Shown: positions 52,884-63,519 of the stretch, piece after piece
How positions within the stretch are numbered: the first letter of the stretch is position 1
Layout of the letters: every line of letters starts with the position of its first letter
Source: Pseudomonas maumuensis
GTDB taxonomy: Bacteria > Pseudomonadota > Gammaproteobacteria > Pseudomonadales > Pseudomonadaceae
DNA length: 64,000 nucleotides
Assembly (NCBI RefSeq): GCF_019139675.1
Contig: NZ_CP077077.1
Span: forward strand, 1,240,001-1,304,000
Reading direction: 5' to 3'
Notes under the pieces: model-generated
Database searches by the model: none
Seen by the model: only the letters and a program-made list of their open reading frames with translations
Told to the model about the DNA's origin: nothing
Program-made: the position numbers and the translations under genes

Positions 52884-53693
52884 ATGAGCACAGAAGATCC
52901 ACGCTTCGCCGGCGTTGCCCGGCTCTACGGCGACGACGGCTTGCAGCGCCTGCGTCAGGCCCATGTGGCCATCGTCGGCATCGGCGGGGTCGGCTCATGG
53001 GCGGCCGAGGCCCTGGCGCGCAGCGGCGTGGGCGAGATCAGTCTGTTCGACCTCGACGATGTCTGCGTGAGCAACACCAACCGTCAGGCCCACGCCCTTG
53101 AAGGGCAGGTGGGCCGCCTCAAGGTGGAGGTAATGGCCGAGCGTCTGCGGGCGATCAACCCGGCCTGCACGGTGCATGCAGTGGCCGATTTCGTCACCCG
53201 CGAGACCATGGCCGAGTACATCACCGAGCAGATGGACTGCGTGATCGACTGCATCGACAGCGTGATGGCCAAGGCCGCGCTGATCGCCTGGTGCCGCCGA
53301 CGCAAGATCGCCATTGTCACCACCGGCGGCGCCGGCGGGCAGATCGACCCGACCCAGATCCAGGTCGGCGACCTCAACAAGACCTTCAACGATCCGCTGG
53401 CTTCACGGGTGCGCTCGACCTTGCGCCGCGACTACAACTTCTCGCGCAACACCAGTCGCAACTATGGCGTGCCGTGCGTGTTCTCCAGCGAACAGCTGCG
53501 CTATCCCAAGGGGGATGGCAGTGTGTGCCTGCAGAAGAGCTTCGTCGGGGAAGGCGTGCGCCTGGACTGCGCTGGTGGATTCGGTGCGGTGATGATGGTG
53601 ACCGCGACCTTCGGCATGGTCGCGGCGAGCAAGGCCGTTGAAAAGCTTGTGGCCGGGGCGCGACGACCTTCGGAGCGGGTCAAGGCTGATTAG
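52884..53693 (+). CDS. tcdA: tRNA threonylcarbamoyladenosine dehydratase TcdA
   Basis: 269-residue E1/ThiF-like enzyme that dehydrates t6A37 to cyclic t6A in tRNA. ATP-binding GIGGVGSWAAEAL at about 32-44, followed by DLDDVCVSNTNRQ (activating Asp/Arg region) and DCIDSVMAKA. In E. coli, TcdA (CsdL) works with CsdA-CsdE, and homologues of both lie immediately convergent to it here. ATG at 52884, preceded by GAGG. Confidence 0.92.
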   Translation: MSTEDPRFAGVARLYGDDGLQRLRQAHVAIVGIGGVGSWAAEALARSGVGEISLFDLDDVCVSNTNRQAHALEGQVGRLKVEVMAERLRAINPACTVHAVADFVTRETMAEYITEQMDCVIDCIDSVMAKAALIAWCRRRKIAIVTTGGAGGQIDPTQIQVGDLNKTFNDPLASRVRSTLRRDYNFSRNTSRNYGVPCVFSSEQLRYPKGDGSVCLQKSFVGEGVRLDCAGGFGAVMMVTATFGMVAASKAVEKLVAGARRPSERVKAD

Positions 53694-53712
53694 GTTAGCG
53701 CGGTGCAGTGAT

Positions 53713-54123
53713 TCAGGCCTGGGTGGCGAGTTCGGCCATCCTCAGTAGCACCGCATGCAGCCCATTGCTGCGCGACGGTGATAACTGCCGCTCCAGCCCC
53801 AGTTGGGTAAACCAGGCGCTCAGGTCGAGCGCTGCCAACTGATCGCTGGCCAAGCCTTGTACCCGCACAAAAAGAAGTGCCAGCAACCCCCGCAGCATCC
53901 GCGCATCGCTGCCGGCCTTGAACCGCCACTGGCCGTCATCCTGCACCGCCACCAGCCACACCAGGCTCTCGCAGCCATGCACCCGGTTTGCTTCGGTCTT
54001 TTCGCTGTCGCCCAGTGGCTCCAAGCGGTCACCCCACTGCATCAGCAACCGCGCCCGCTGCTCCCAGCCACGCGCCTGTTCGAAAGCTTCCAGCGCTTGG
54101 CTGGCCTCTGGCGAAAGGTTCAT
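53713..54123 (-). CDS. SufE-family sulfur acceptor (CsdE-like)
   Basis: 136 residues. The catalytic cysteine is C51 in VHGCESLVWL. SufE/CsdE proteins accept persulfide sulfur from a cysteine desulfurase. The ATG at 54123 overlaps the stop of the desulfurase gene, so they are made together. Neighbouring tcdA favours CsdE over SufE; no suf scaffold or SufBCD genes are present. Confidence 0.88.
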   Translation of the reverse strand: MNLSPEASQALEAFEQARGWEQRARLLMQWGDRLEPLGDSEKTEANRVHGCESLVWLVAVQDDGQWRFKAGSDARMLRGLLALLFVRVQGLASDQLAALDLSAWFTQLGLERQLSPSRSNGLHAVLLRMAELATQA

Positions 54124-55325
54124 CGCAACAGCTCCAGGCCTTTGTCGAGCGCCTCGAAGAAGCGCTGCAGGTCGTCGCTGTCGGAATACAGCCCCAGCGA
54201 TACGCGGATCGCGCCATCGAGCCCCAGGTGCCTGAGCAGTGGCATGGCGCAATGGTGCCCGGCGCGCACGGCGATGCCCTGTTCGGTCAGCAGGTGGGCG
54301 ATATCGGCGTTGTGCATGCCATCGATGACGAAACTGGCCAAAGCCGCCTCGGGTGAGCCGAGCAGGCGAACCCCCTCGCGATCGGCCAGGCCTCGTACCA
54401 GGTGCTGGTGCAGGCTGGTTTCATGGGCGGCCACGGCATGTACGTCGAGGCTGGCCAGGTAGTCCAGGGTGGCGCCCAGGCCGATCACCCCGGCAATCGG
54501 CGGGGTGCCGGCTTCGAAACCCAGTGGCGCGGGGCGGAAGCTGGCGCTCTGGTAGTCCGCCATCTGCACCATTTCTCCGCCGTATTGCCAGTGACGCAGC
54601 AACGCCAGCGCATCCTGACGGCCGTAAAGTACGCCCACCCCGTCGGGACCATAGAGCTTGTGGCTGGAGAACACATAGAAGTCGCACGCCAGTTGCTGCA
54701 CGTCATGCCGGCCGTGGACCACGCCCTGGGCGCCATCGACGACACTCAATGCGCCTTGGGCACGGGCATGTGCCAGCAACGGCGCCAGCGGTTGCCAGGT
54801 GCCCAGTACGTTGGACAGTTGGCTGATGGCGAGTAGGCGGGTGCGTGGGCCGATCAGTTGCAGGGCCTGTTCCAGGTCGACATGCCCCTGGTCGGTGACC
54901 GGCAGGACCACCAGGCGCAGGTTGCGGCGATGCGCCAACTGTTGCCAGGGCAGCAGATTGGCATGGTGCTCCAGGGCGCTGACGGCAATTTCGTCTCCGG
55001 CCTCGAAGCGGTGCTCCAGGCCATAGGCCAACAGGTTTAGAGCCGAAGTGGCGCCATGGGTGAAGACGATCTGCCGCGAGTCGGCAGCATTGAGCCAGGC
55101 GGCGAGCTTGTCGCGGGTGCCCTCGAAAGCCTGAGTCGCCAGGGCTCCGGGCAGGTGCTGGGCGCGGTGTACGTTGGCTGCGCCATGGCCGTAGTAGTGG
55201 CTTAGCGCATCGAGCAGGGCCTGGGGTTTCTGCGTGGTGGCGGCGCTGTCCAGGTAGGTCTGGTGCTGCCGTTGCAGGGCGGCGATGGCCGGGAAATCGG
55301 TACGCCAGGGGGAGGGCTGGAACAT
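54120..55325 (-). CDS. cysteine desulfurase (SufS/CsdA type)
   Basis: 401-residue PLP-dependent class V aminotransferase-fold enzyme that takes sulfur from cysteine. PLP lysine K223 (FSSHKLYGPDGVG), active-site cysteine C359 (RAGHHCAMPLL), early GATSALNLLA. Overlaps the SufE-like gene. Because tcdA is next door, CsdA is the more likely identity than SufS. Confidence 0.9.
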   Translation of the reverse strand: MFQPSPWRTDFPAIAALQRQHQTYLDSAATTQKPQALLDALSHYYGHGAANVHRAQHLPGALATQAFEGTRDKLAAWLNAADSRQIVFTHGATSALNLLAYGLEHRFEAGDEIAVSALEHHANLLPWQQLAHRRNLRLVVLPVTDQGHVDLEQALQLIGPRTRLLAISQLSNVLGTWQPLAPLLAHARAQGALSVVDGAQGVVHGRHDVQQLACDFYVFSSHKLYGPDGVGVLYGRQDALALLRHWQYGGEMVQMADYQSASFRPAPLGFEAGTPPIAGVIGLGATLDYLASLDVHAVAAHETSLHQHLVRGLADREGVRLLGSPEAALASFVIDGMHNADIAHLLTEQGIAVRAGHHCAMPLLRHLGLDGAIRVSLGLYSDSDDLQRFFEALDKGLELLR

Positions 55326-55344
55326 GTTCGCGGGGCCTGGAATG

Positions 55345-55378
55345 AAAAATCGGGTCTGCCCGTAGGAGCAGACCCGAT
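55345..55378 (-). terminator. intrinsic terminator of dapD
   Basis: 11-bp perfect stem ATCGGGTCTGC/GCAGACCCGAT with an 8-base loop; on the minus strand it is followed by a T-run. 27 bp after dapD. Confidence 0.85.
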
Positions 55379-55405
55379 CTTATCACCTCAAACCCAGGCA
55401 GAGCC

Positions 55406-56440
55406 TCAGTTGTGAGCGTGCAGTGCCTCGTTCAGTTCGATGGCCGACTTGTGGGTCTTGCATTCCACGGCGCCATTGAGCGAGTTGCGGCGGAACAGCA
55501 AGTCGGTCTGGCCGGCCAGATCGCGCGCCTTGACCACCTTGACCAGCTGGTTGTTCTCGTCCAGCAGGTTCACCTTGGTGCCGGCGGTGATGTACAGGCC
55601 GGCTTCGACGGTGTTGCGGTCGCCCAGGGGGATGCCGATACCGGCGTTGGCGCCGATCAGGCAGCCTTCGCCAACCTTGATGACGATGTTGCCACCGCCG
55701 GACAGGGTGCCCATGGTCGAGCAGCCGCCGCCGAGGTCCGAGCCCTTGCCGACGAACACGCCAGCGGAGACGCGGCCTTCGATCATGCCCGGGCCTTCGG
55801 TGCCGGCGTTAAAGTTGACGAAGCCTTCGTGCATGATGGTGGTGCCTTCGCCAATGTAGGCGCCCAGGCGCACACGGGCGGTGTCGGCGATGCGCACGCC
55901 GGCTGGCACCACGTAGTCGGTCATCTTCGGGAACTTGTCCACCGAGAACACTTCCAGCAGCTCGCCTTTCAGGCGTGCTTCCAGTTGCCGCTCGGCAAGC
56001 TCTGCCAGGTCGACCGCGCCCTGGTTGGTCCAGGCGACGTTTGGCAGCAGCGGGAAGATGCCGGCCAGCGACACACCGTGCGGCTTGACCAGGCGGTGCG
56101 ACAGCAGGTGCAGCTTGAGGTAGGCCTCGGGGGTGGAGGCCAGGGCGCCGTCTTCTGCCAGCAGGGTGGCGACCAGCGGCTTGTGGCTTTCGGCCAGGCG
56201 GGTCAGCAGGGCGGCCTGGGCGGCATCGACGCCCTTGAGCGCGTCGGCCAGCTGGGCGGCCTGGGCGGTGCTGAAGGCGATGGCCTGGTTGCCACCCTCA
56301 TAACCGAGGACCGGTGCAATGGCCGCGACCAGTTCGGCGGACGGCTTGAGCACAGGCTGTGCGTAGAAGACTTCCAGCCAGGCGCCCTGGCGGTTCTGGG
56401 TGCCGACACCGAAGGCCAGGCTGAACAGCGATTGAGACAT
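55406..56440 (-). CDS. dapD: tetrahydrodipicolinate N-succinyltransferase DapD
   Basis: 344-residue left-handed beta-helix enzyme that succinylates tetrahydrodipicolinate in DAP/lysine synthesis. Long N-terminal helical domain (about 1-170) typical of the longer DapD group; hexapeptide-repeat core with GEGTTIMHEGFVNFNAGTEG and GGGCSTMGTLSGGG at about 205-270. Ends the transcript that may include the ArsC-type gene upstream. Confidence 0.93.
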   Translation of the reverse strand: MSQSLFSLAFGVGTQNRQGAWLEVFYAQPVLKPSAELVAAIAPVLGYEGGNQAIAFSTAQAAQLADALKGVDAAQAALLTRLAESHKPLVATLLAEDGALASTPEAYLKLHLLSHRLVKPHGVSLAGIFPLLPNVAWTNQGAVDLAELAERQLEARLKGELLEVFSVDKFPKMTDYVVPAGVRIADTARVRLGAYIGEGTTIMHEGFVNFNAGTEGPGMIEGRVSAGVFVGKGSDLGGGCSTMGTLSGGGNIVIKVGEGCLIGANAGIGIPLGDRNTVEAGLYITAGTKVNLLDENNQLVKVVKARDLAGQTDLLFRRNSLNGAVECKTHKSAIELNEALHAHN

Positions 56441-56482
56441 GCGATTACCTCATGCGAAAAGGGGATGGAGCGTAATGCGTGA

Positions 56483-56830
56483 TCAGGCCAGCGCCGCCGC
56501 GTACAGGTCGGGCTTGAAGCCGACCAGCGTGCGTTCGCCGAGGTCGAGCACCGGGCGCTTGATCATCGACGGTTGGGCGACCATCAGTTCGACGGCCTTG
56601 GCCTGGTCGAGGTCGGCCTTGCTGGCGTCGTCGAGCTTGCGGAAAGTGGTCCCGGCGCGGTTCAGCACGACTTCCCAGCCATGCTCGTCGCACCAGCGGT
56701 TCAGGCTGTCGCGGTCGATGCCTTGGGTCTTGTAGTCGTGGAAGTCGTAGCCAATGGCCTTTTCTTCAAGCCAGGTACGGGCCTTTTTCATGGTGTCGCA
56801 GGCTTTGATGCCGTAGAGAGTGTAAGCCAT
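56483..56830 (-). CDS. ArsC/Spx-family reductase-like protein (YffB type)
   Basis: 115-residue thioredoxin-fold protein. YGIKACDTMKKA carries the single N-terminal cysteine C11, and KRPVLDL contains the conserved Arg-Pro segment. YffB-like proteins resemble arsenate reductases but their substrate is unsettled. It lies upstream of dapD on the same strand, as in many gammaproteobacteria. Confidence 0.88.
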   Translation of the reverse strand: MAYTLYGIKACDTMKKARTWLEEKAIGYDFHDYKTQGIDRDSLNRWCDEHGWEVVLNRAGTTFRKLDDASKADLDQAKAVELMVAQPSMIKRPVLDLGERTLVGFKPDLYAAALA

Positions 56831-57113
56831 TGAAATGCCTGGGGCTGCCGGCCGTGGCCTGGCGTCCCCGATACTCCTTGAAGATTGGGTGGCAGCGATT
56901 ATGCGGTATCGATGGGGTTGGCGCCACGGCTGCGGGCCCGAAGGTATAGGGGGATGTATGTCACATCGTCTCAAGTAGCATTGTGTTACATATTCGCCGG
57001 TGGGTTGCGACTAACGTGCAGCGGTCCACGATAGAAGGTCCTCGCTAACATATTGTTTCAATGGCGATGTTTCGCCTTGCTGTCGTTTCTCCGATCACAC
57101 AGGAAGCTTGCCG

Positions 57114-58760
57114 ATGCAGTCAGCCTATACCGTTCTTATCCTGCTGATGCTGGTGAGCGTGTCGAAACTGGTGGGGCGCGTGTTGCCGCTGCCGCTGCCA
57201 CTGGTGCAGATCGGCGCGGGCGCCCTGTTGGCCTGGCCGACTCTGGGCCTGCACGTGGCGCTGGATCCGGAGCTGTTCCTGTTCCTGTTCTTGCCGCCGT
57301 TGCTGTTCGCCGATGGCTGGCGCATGCCCAAGCGCGAGCTGTGGCGCATACGCGGGCCGGTGGTGGCCCTGGCGGTGGGGCTGGTGCTGTTCACCGTGGT
57401 CGGTGCCGGGTACTTCATCCACTGGCTGCTGCCGGGCATTCCCCTGCCGGTGGCCTTTGCCCTGGCGGCGGTGCTGTCGCCCACCGATGCTGTGGCGGTC
57501 TCGGCCATCACCCAGGACCGCCTGCCCACGCCGCTGATGCACATGCTCCAGGGCGAGGCATTGATGAACGACGCCTCGGGCCTGGTGACCTTCAAGTTCG
57601 CCCTGGCCGCCGCCATCACCGGCGTATTCTCGCTGACCGAGGCCAGCCTGACCTTCGTGCTCGTCGCCCTTGGTGGCTTGGCGGTGGGCGTGGCGCTGAG
57701 CTGGCTGGTGGGACGCCTGCGCATGTGGATGATCACCCGCGGCTGGGACGATCCGGCCACCCACGTGGTGTTCATGCTGCTGCTGCCGTTCGCCGCCTAC
57801 GTGCTGGCCGAGCGCCTGGGCGTGTCGGGCATCCTCTCGGCGGTGGCCGCGGGCATGATGCAGAGCTGGCTCGACCTGCTGCCGCGCCAGACCAGCACCC
57901 GCCTGCTCAATCGCAGTGTCTGGTCATTGCTGGAGTTCGCCTTCAACGGCCTGATCTTCCTGCTGCTCGGCCTGCAGTTGCCGGACATCATCAAGGCGGT
58001 GGTCACCGACGAGGCGACGGTCTGGCCGACCCTGGCCTGGCGCTGCCTGGACGTGGTGGCGATCTTCGCCGCGCTGGTGCTGCTGCGCTTTGTCTGGGTG
58101 CAGAGCATCTGGCGGGCGATCGGCGTGGTGCGGCGCTGGCGCGGCAAGCCGGCGCTGGTGCTGATGCCGACCGCGCGCTCCTGCTGGTTGCTGACCCTCG
58201 GCGGCGTGCGCGGGGCGGTGACCCTGGCGGGCGTGATGTCGGTGCCGCTGCTGATGGGAGCGGGCAAAGCCTTCCCCGAGCGCGACCTGCTGATCTTCAT
58301 CGCCGCCGGGGTGATCCTGCTGTCGCTGGTCAGCGCGGTGATTGCCTTGCCGATTCTGCTGCGTGGCGTGACCAAGAGCCCCGACGAGCGCTTGCACCAA
58401 GAAGTGCAGGAAGCCTGGCGGCGCACCGCCGAGGCGGCCATTCATGCTTTGGAAGCCGAGGAAGTGATCGACGCCAATGCGCCCCAGGACGCTGCCCAGG
58501 CCACCCTGGCCACCGAGCTGAAGGCGCGGTTGATGGCCGAGTACCGAGATGAACTGGACAGCTACAACGACAGCGCCGAAGCGCGGGCGCTGGCGGAGCA
58601 GATGGATCTGCTGGAGCGTCGCCTGCGCCTGCGGGCATTACGTGCTCAGCGCCTGGAACTGTACGAGCTGCATCGCCAGCATCTGGTGGGTGATGAGGTG
58701 GTGCGACAGGTGCTGGGGGAGTTGGACATGAGCGAGGCGAACCTGGGCCAGGTTCGCTAG
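57114..58760 (+). CDS. CPA1-family Na+/H+ antiporter
   Basis: 548 residues. About twelve membrane helices in residues 1-415, including the ion-site segment SPTDAVAVSAI at about 125-135 and GEALMNDASGLVTFKFA. The cytoplasmic tail (about 420-548) is helical and highly charged. Member of the NhaP/YjcE-type sodium/proton antiporters. ATG at 57114 with AGGAAG upstream; a TTG two codons earlier is less likely. Adjacent dapC is convergent. Confidence 0.9.
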   Translation: MQSAYTVLILLMLVSVSKLVGRVLPLPLPLVQIGAGALLAWPTLGLHVALDPELFLFLFLPPLLFADGWRMPKRELWRIRGPVVALAVGLVLFTVVGAGYFIHWLLPGIPLPVAFALAAVLSPTDAVAVSAITQDRLPTPLMHMLQGEALMNDASGLVTFKFALAAAITGVFSLTEASLTFVLVALGGLAVGVALSWLVGRLRMWMITRGWDDPATHVVFMLLLPFAAYVLAERLGVSGILSAVAAGMMQSWLDLLPRQTSTRLLNRSVWSLLEFAFNGLIFLLLGLQLPDIIKAVVTDEATVWPTLAWRCLDVVAIFAALVLLRFVWVQSIWRAIGVVRRWRGKPALVLMPTARSCWLLTLGGVRGAVTLAGVMSVPLLMGAGKAFPERDLLIFIAAGVILLSLVSAVIALPILLRGVTKSPDERLHQEVQEAWRRTAEAAIHALEAEEVIDANAPQDAAQATLATELKARLMAEYRDELDSYNDSAEARALAEQMDLLERRLRLRALRAQRLELYELHRQHLVGDEVVRQVLGELDMSEANLGQVR

Positions 58761-58767
58761 TGACGCA

Positions 58768-58786
58768 GGGGCCGCAGGGCGGCCCC
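58768..58786. terminator. hairpin between the antiporter and dapC
   Basis: GGGGCCGC-AGG-GCGGCCCC, perfect 8-bp stem in the 33-bp gap between convergent genes. No T-run; may still stop both transcripts or protect their 3' ends. Confidence 0.55.
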
Positions 58787-58793
58787 ATACGAC

Positions 58794-59990
58794 TCAACGG
58801 CTGCGCAGGAAGTCGCGAATCCTCTCGGCGGCCTCGATGCACTCGGCCAGCGGCGCGACCAGTGCCATGCGCACGCGCCCGGCGCCCGGGTTGACCCCTT
58901 CCACCTCGCGGGACAGGTACGAACCCGGCACCACCGTCACATGTTCGGCCTCGAACAGGTCGCGGGTGAAATCGGCATCGCTACCCGGCACCTTGGCCCA
59001 CAGGTAGAAGCTGCCATCCGGGCGCTGCACATCCATTACCGGCTGCAGGATGTCGAGCACCGCGTCGTACTTGGCGCGGTACTGGTCGCGGTTTTCGCGC
59101 ACGTGGGCCTCGTCCTGCCAGGCGGCGATGCTGGCCAGCTGGGTCTGCACCGGCATGGCGCAACCATGGTAGGTGCGGTATAGCAGGAACGGCTTGATGA
59201 TCTCGGCGTCGCCAGCCACGAAGCCCGAACGCAGCCCCGGCAGGTTGGAGCGCTTGGACAGGCTATGGAACACCACGCAGCGCTTGAAATCGCTGCGGCC
59301 CAGTTCCGCGCAGGCGCTCAGCAGGCCCGGTGGCGGCGCGTCCTCGTCGAAGTAGAGCTCGCTGTAGCACTCGTCGGCGGCAATCACGAAGTCGTGTTCG
59401 TCGGCCAGGGCGATCAGCTTCTTCAGGGTGTCCATCGGCACCAGGGCGCCGGTGGGATTGCCCGGGGAGCACAGGAACAGGATCTGGCAGCGCTTCCACA
59501 CTTCTGCCGGCACGGCATCGAAGTCGGGGTTGAAACCGTTGTCTTCCAGGCACGGCAGGTAATGCGGGGTGGCACCGGCCAGCAGCGCTGCGCCTTCGTA
59601 GATCTGGTAGAACGGGTTGGGGCTGACCACCAGGCCGGCCTCGGCGCGGTTGACCACGGCTTGGGTGAAGGCGAACAGCGCTTCGCGGGTGCCATTGACC
59701 GGCAGGATATGGCGGTCGGCGTCCAGCCAGCCCGACGGTACGCCGAAGCGCCGTTCGCACCACTGGCCAATGGCCTGGCGCAGGGCTGGCAGGCCGATGG
59801 TGCTGGGGTAGACCGCCAGCTTGTCGAGGTTGTCAGCCATGGCCTTGGCGACGAAGGCTGGCGATTCATGCTTCGGCTCACCGATCGACAGGGCGATGGC
59901 GCGCTTGTCGGCTGCCGGTTTCACGGTGCCCAGCAGGGCGCGCAGTTTCTCGAACGGGTAGGGCTGGAGCTGGGTCAGGGCGTGGTTCAT
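58794..59990 (-). CDS. dapC: succinyldiaminopimelate transaminase DapC
   Basis: 398-residue fold-type I PLP aminotransferase. PLP lysine K246 in HSLSKRSNLPGLRSGF; SPNPFYQIYEG and SPGNPTG segments. Converts N-succinyl-2-amino-6-ketopimelate to N-succinyl-DAP. In P. aeruginosa the same dapC-glnD-map-rpsB order occurs. Could be mistaken for a generic aminotransferase, but context supports DapC. Confidence 0.88.
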   Translation of the reverse strand: MNHALTQLQPYPFEKLRALLGTVKPAADKRAIALSIGEPKHESPAFVAKAMADNLDKLAVYPSTIGLPALRQAIGQWCERRFGVPSGWLDADRHILPVNGTREALFAFTQAVVNRAEAGLVVSPNPFYQIYEGAALLAGATPHYLPCLEDNGFNPDFDAVPAEVWKRCQILFLCSPGNPTGALVPMDTLKKLIALADEHDFVIAADECYSELYFDEDAPPPGLLSACAELGRSDFKRCVVFHSLSKRSNLPGLRSGFVAGDAEIIKPFLLYRTYHGCAMPVQTQLASIAAWQDEAHVRENRDQYRAKYDAVLDILQPVMDVQRPDGSFYLWAKVPGSDADFTRDLFEAEHVTVVPGSYLSREVEGVNPGAGRVRMALVAPLAECIEAAERIRDFLRSR

Positions 59991-60011
59991 CGGCGCAAGG
60001 TCTCGTTAGCG

Positions 60012-62711
60012 TCAAAAGGTCATGCGGGTAGGGCTGGCGTCGCTGGCCTGGCCGGCCTGCAACTGCTGGACGATGGCTTCCTGCAGGCGGCTGCACAGCT
60101 GCGGGTCGGACAGCGGCTGGTTGTCGGCATCGGTGATGAAGAACACGTCTTCCACGCGCTCGCCGAGGGTGGCGATCTTGGCGTTCTGCAGCGAGATGTC
60201 GAACTCGAGGAAGATCCGCCCGATCCTGGCCAGCAGGCCGGGGCGGTCGGGCGCGGTGATCTCGAGGATGGTCACCGGACGCTGGGCGTCGTTGAGGATC
60301 GTCACCTGCGGCGGGAAGTCGAAGTGCTTGAGCTGACGCGGCACCCGACGCTGGATGATCGCCGGGTAGTCCTCGGGGTTGCGCAGCGCGTCGCTCAGGC
60401 CGTCACGGATCTGCCTGACTCGCTGTGGATTGTCGCCGATCGAGCCGCCGTCGTTGTCGAGCACGATATAGGTGTCGAGGGTGAACTGGCTGCTCGAGGT
60501 GATGATCCGGGCGTCATGGATGTTCAGGTTGAGCTGGGCCATGGCGGCCACGGTCACGGCGAAGAAATCGTGCTGGTCGGGGGCATAGATGAAGATCTGC
60601 GTGCCGCCCTCGAACTCGCGTTGGGTGGTTTCCTTGATCAGCACCAGCGGGCCGCCATCGGCCGGTTGCTGGAGGATCGCATCGCTGTGCCAGGCCACAT
60701 CGGCGGCGTTGTGCTTGAGGAAGTAGTCGTCGCCCAGCTGCGACCAGAGCTGCTCGACGTCATCCGGATCAGTGCCCTCGCGCACCAGGATATCCAGCGC
60801 CGCGCTCTGGGTCTGGCGGATCTGCTCTTCGCGGTCCAGCGGGTTTTCCAGGCCACGGCGCAGGGCGCGCTTGGTCTCGGTGTAGAGCTGGCGCAGCAGG
60901 CTCGCCCGCCAGGAGTTCCACAGGCTGGGGTTGGTGGCGTTGATGTCGGCCACGGTCAGCACGTAGAGGTAGTCCAGCCGTGTTTCGTCACCGACATGCA
61001 GGGCGAAATCGTTGATCACCTGCGGGTCGGAGAGGTCCTTGCGCTGGGCGGTGGTGGACATCACCAAGTGGTTCAGCACCAGCCAGACGATCAGGCGGCT
61101 GTCCCAGGCCGGCAGCTGATGCCGTTCGCAGAACTGCTGCGCATCCACCGCACCCAGTTCGGAGTGGTCGCCCTGGCGACCCTTGCCGATGTCGTGGTAA
61201 AGGCCGGCCAGGTAGATCAGCTCGGGCTTGGGCAGGCGCCCCATGAGCTTGCTGGCCAGCGGGAATTTCTCCGAGACCGGGGTGTATTGCAGTTTGCGCA
61301 GGTGCTTGATCAGGTTGAGGGTGTGGGCATCGACCGTGTAAATGTGGAACAGGTCGTGCTGCATCTGCCCGACGATCAGGCCGAACTCCGGCAGGTAGCG
61401 GCCGAGGATACCGTAGCGGTTCATTCGCCGCAGGTTGCGGTGGATACCGATCTCGCACTTGAACAGTTCGATGAACAGGCTGGTGTTGCGGATATCGTGG
61501 CGGAACTTGTCGTCGATCAGGTGGCGATGTTCGCGCAGCAGGCGCACGGTGTCGGCGCGCACGCCCTTGATTTCGGGGTGCTGGGCCATCAGCACGAAGA
61601 TTTCCAGCATGGCGAACGGGGTACGCCGGAAAATGTTCGGATTGACCGCTTCTATATAGCCGTCATGCAGGCGGAACCGGGCGTTGATCGGTTGGGTGGC
61701 ACCGCTGTCATCGGCCAGGATCACCTCTTCGAAATGCTGGATGATCAGGTCGCACAGCTGGCTGATGCTCATCACCACCCGGTAGTACTGCTGCATGAAC
61801 TGTTCGATGGCGCGCTTGGGGTTCTCGTCGGTGTAGCCCAGCAGCGCGGCGATGCTGCGCTGGTGGTCGAACAGCAGGCGGTCTTCGGCGCGGCCGGCGA
61901 GCATGTGCAGGGCGTAGCGCACACGCCAGAGGAAGGCCTGGGATGAGGCCAGCAGCTCGTTTTCGCTCTCCAGCAGGAAGTCCTCGCCCGCCAGCGCGTG
62001 CAGGTTCAGCGTGCCGTACTGGCGCCTGGCTACCCAGAGCACGGTCTGGATGTCGCGCAGGCCGCCCGGGCCGCCCTTGACGTTGGGCTCGAGGTTGTAC
62101 TCGGTGTCGTTGTACTTGTGGTGGCGGGCCTTGAGTTCGGCCCGTTTGGCCAAGAAAAATTCCTTGCTGGGCCACATGTGCGCGGTGCTGGTGGCGTCGA
62201 GCATGCGCTGGCGCAGGGCCTCGGGGCCGGCGATGGTGCGGCTTTCCATCAGGTTGGTGATGACCGTGAGGTCGGCCCGGGCCTGCTCGGCGCACTCGTC
62301 GACGGTGCGCACGCTCTGGCCGACTTCCAGGCCGATGTCCCAGAGCAGCGTAAGGAAGCGCTCGATGGCATCGCGGTACTGCTCGTGCTCGGCGGCGTCG
62401 AGCAGGATCAGCAGGTCGATGTCCGAGTACGGATGCAGCTCGCCACGGCCGTAGCCGCCCACCGCCACCAGGGCGATGCCGCCTGGCGCGCCCCAGCTGA
62501 ACTGGTGCCAGGCCTGCTGCAGGATGTTGTCGACGAACCAGGCACGGTCCTCGATCAGGCGGCGGATCTCACGGCCTTCGCGAAAACGCTTGTCGAGCAC
62601 CTCGCCGGCCAGGCGGATGGCCTTCTTGAAAGCGGCGATGGGGCTTGCCTTGAGGGCCAGTTCCGCCTGGAACTGGCCGCGATCGAACAGCTCGGGATCC
62701 ACCTGGGGCAT
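60012..62711 (-). CDS. glnD: PII uridylyltransferase/uridylyl-removing enzyme GlnD
   Basis: 899-residue bifunctional nitrogen sensor that uridylylates and de-uridylylates PII proteins. Nucleotidyltransferase motif [19 protein letters not shown] at about 85-103 (D97, D99); HD domain ([17 protein letters not shown]) near 515; two C-terminal ACT domains (about 705-780 and 815-890) that sense glutamine. Length normal. 21 bp from dapC. Confidence 0.95.
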   Translation of the reverse strand: MPQVDPELFDRGQFQAELALKASPIAAFKKAIRLAGEVLDKRFREGREIRRLIEDRAWFVDNILQQAWHQFSWGAPGGIALVAVGGYGRGELHPYSDIDLLILLDAAEHEQYRDAIERFLTLLWDIGLEVGQSVRTVDECAEQARADLTVITNLMESRTIAGPEALRQRMLDATSTAHMWPSKEFFLAKRAELKARHHKYNDTEYNLEPNVKGGPGGLRDIQTVLWVARRQYGTLNLHALAGEDFLLESENELLASSQAFLWRVRYALHMLAGRAEDRLLFDHQRSIAALLGYTDENPKRAIEQFMQQYYRVVMSISQLCDLIIQHFEEVILADDSGATQPINARFRLHDGYIEAVNPNIFRRTPFAMLEIFVLMAQHPEIKGVRADTVRLLREHRHLIDDKFRHDIRNTSLFIELFKCEIGIHRNLRRMNRYGILGRYLPEFGLIVGQMQHDLFHIYTVDAHTLNLIKHLRKLQYTPVSEKFPLASKLMGRLPKPELIYLAGLYHDIGKGRQGDHSELGAVDAQQFCERHQLPAWDSRLIVWLVLNHLVMSTTAQRKDLSDPQVINDFALHVGDETRLDYLYVLTVADINATNPSLWNSWRASLLRQLYTETKRALRRGLENPLDREEQIRQTQSAALDILVREGTDPDDVEQLWSQLGDDYFLKHNAADVAWHSDAILQQPADGGPLVLIKETTQREFEGGTQIFIYAPDQHDFFAVTVAAMAQLNLNIHDARIITSSSQFTLDTYIVLDNDGGSIGDNPQRVRQIRDGLSDALRNPEDYPAIIQRRVPRQLKHFDFPPQVTILNDAQRPVTILEITAPDRPGLLARIGRIFLEFDISLQNAKIATLGERVEDVFFITDADNQPLSDPQLCSRLQEAIVQQLQAGQASDASPTRMTF

Positions 62712-62736
62712 CGAGTCGCGTTCCTGTCGTTCAGTA

Positions 62737-63519
62737 TCAGGCCGAGGTGCGCGGGATGGTATCGTCCTTGCGCAGGGTGAAGATCTCGTAGCCGGTAGCG
62801 GTCACCACCAGGGTGTGCTCCCACTGGGCCGAGAGTTTGCGGTCCTTGGTGATGGCGGTCCAGCCGTCGCCAAGGACCTTGGTGTCGGCCTTGCCCTGGT
62901 TGATCATCGGCTCGATGGTGAAGGTCATGCCTTCCTTGAGTTCCATGCCGGTACCGGCGCGGCCGTAGTGGAGAATCTGCGGCTCTTCGTGGAACACCTT
63001 GCCGATACCGTGGCCGCAGAACTCGCGGACCACCGAGAAACCGTTCTTCTCGGCGTGCTTCTGGATCACCTCGCCGATGTCGCCCAGGCGGCAGCCGGGT
63101 TTGACCAGCTCGATGGCCTTGTACAGGCATTCCTGGGTGACCTTGGACAGGCGCTCGGCCCACGGCGCGACGGTGCCGACATGGAACATGCGGCTGGTGT
63201 CGCCATGGTAGCCGTCCTTGATCACGGTCACGTCGATGTTGATGGTGTCGCCATCCTTCAGCGCCTTGTCATTGGGGATGCCATGGCAGACCACGTGGTT
63301 GATCGAGGTGCAGATCGACTTGGGGAAGCCTTTGTAGTTCAGCGGCGCCGGGATGGCCTTCTGCTCGTTGACGATATAGTCGTGGCAGAGGCGGTCGAGT
63401 TCCTCGGTGGTGATACCGGGCTTGACGTGTGGCTCGATCATTTCCAGCACTTCGGCGGCCAGGCGGCCGGCGATGCGCATCTTCTCGATGTCTTCTGCGG
63501 TCTTGATGGTGACGGTCAT
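62737..63519 (-). CDS. map: methionine aminopeptidase type I
   Basis: 260-residue metalloprotease that removes the initiator methionine. Metal ligands in the usual order: D ([19 protein letters not shown]), a further D, H ([12 protein letters not shown]) and two late E residues (FTIEPMIN and WEHTL). Normal length. Divergent from rpsB, the classic arrangement. Confidence 0.95.
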   Translation of the reverse strand: MTVTIKTAEDIEKMRIAGRLAAEVLEMIEPHVKPGITTEELDRLCHDYIVNEQKAIPAPLNYKGFPKSICTSINHVVCHGIPNDKALKDGDTINIDVTVIKDGYHGDTSRMFHVGTVAPWAERLSKVTQECLYKAIELVKPGCRLGDIGEVIQKHAEKNGFSVVREFCGHGIGKVFHEEPQILHYGRAGTGMELKEGMTFTIEPMINQGKADTKVLGDGWTAITKDRKLSAQWEHTLVVTATGYEIFTLRKDDTIPRTSA

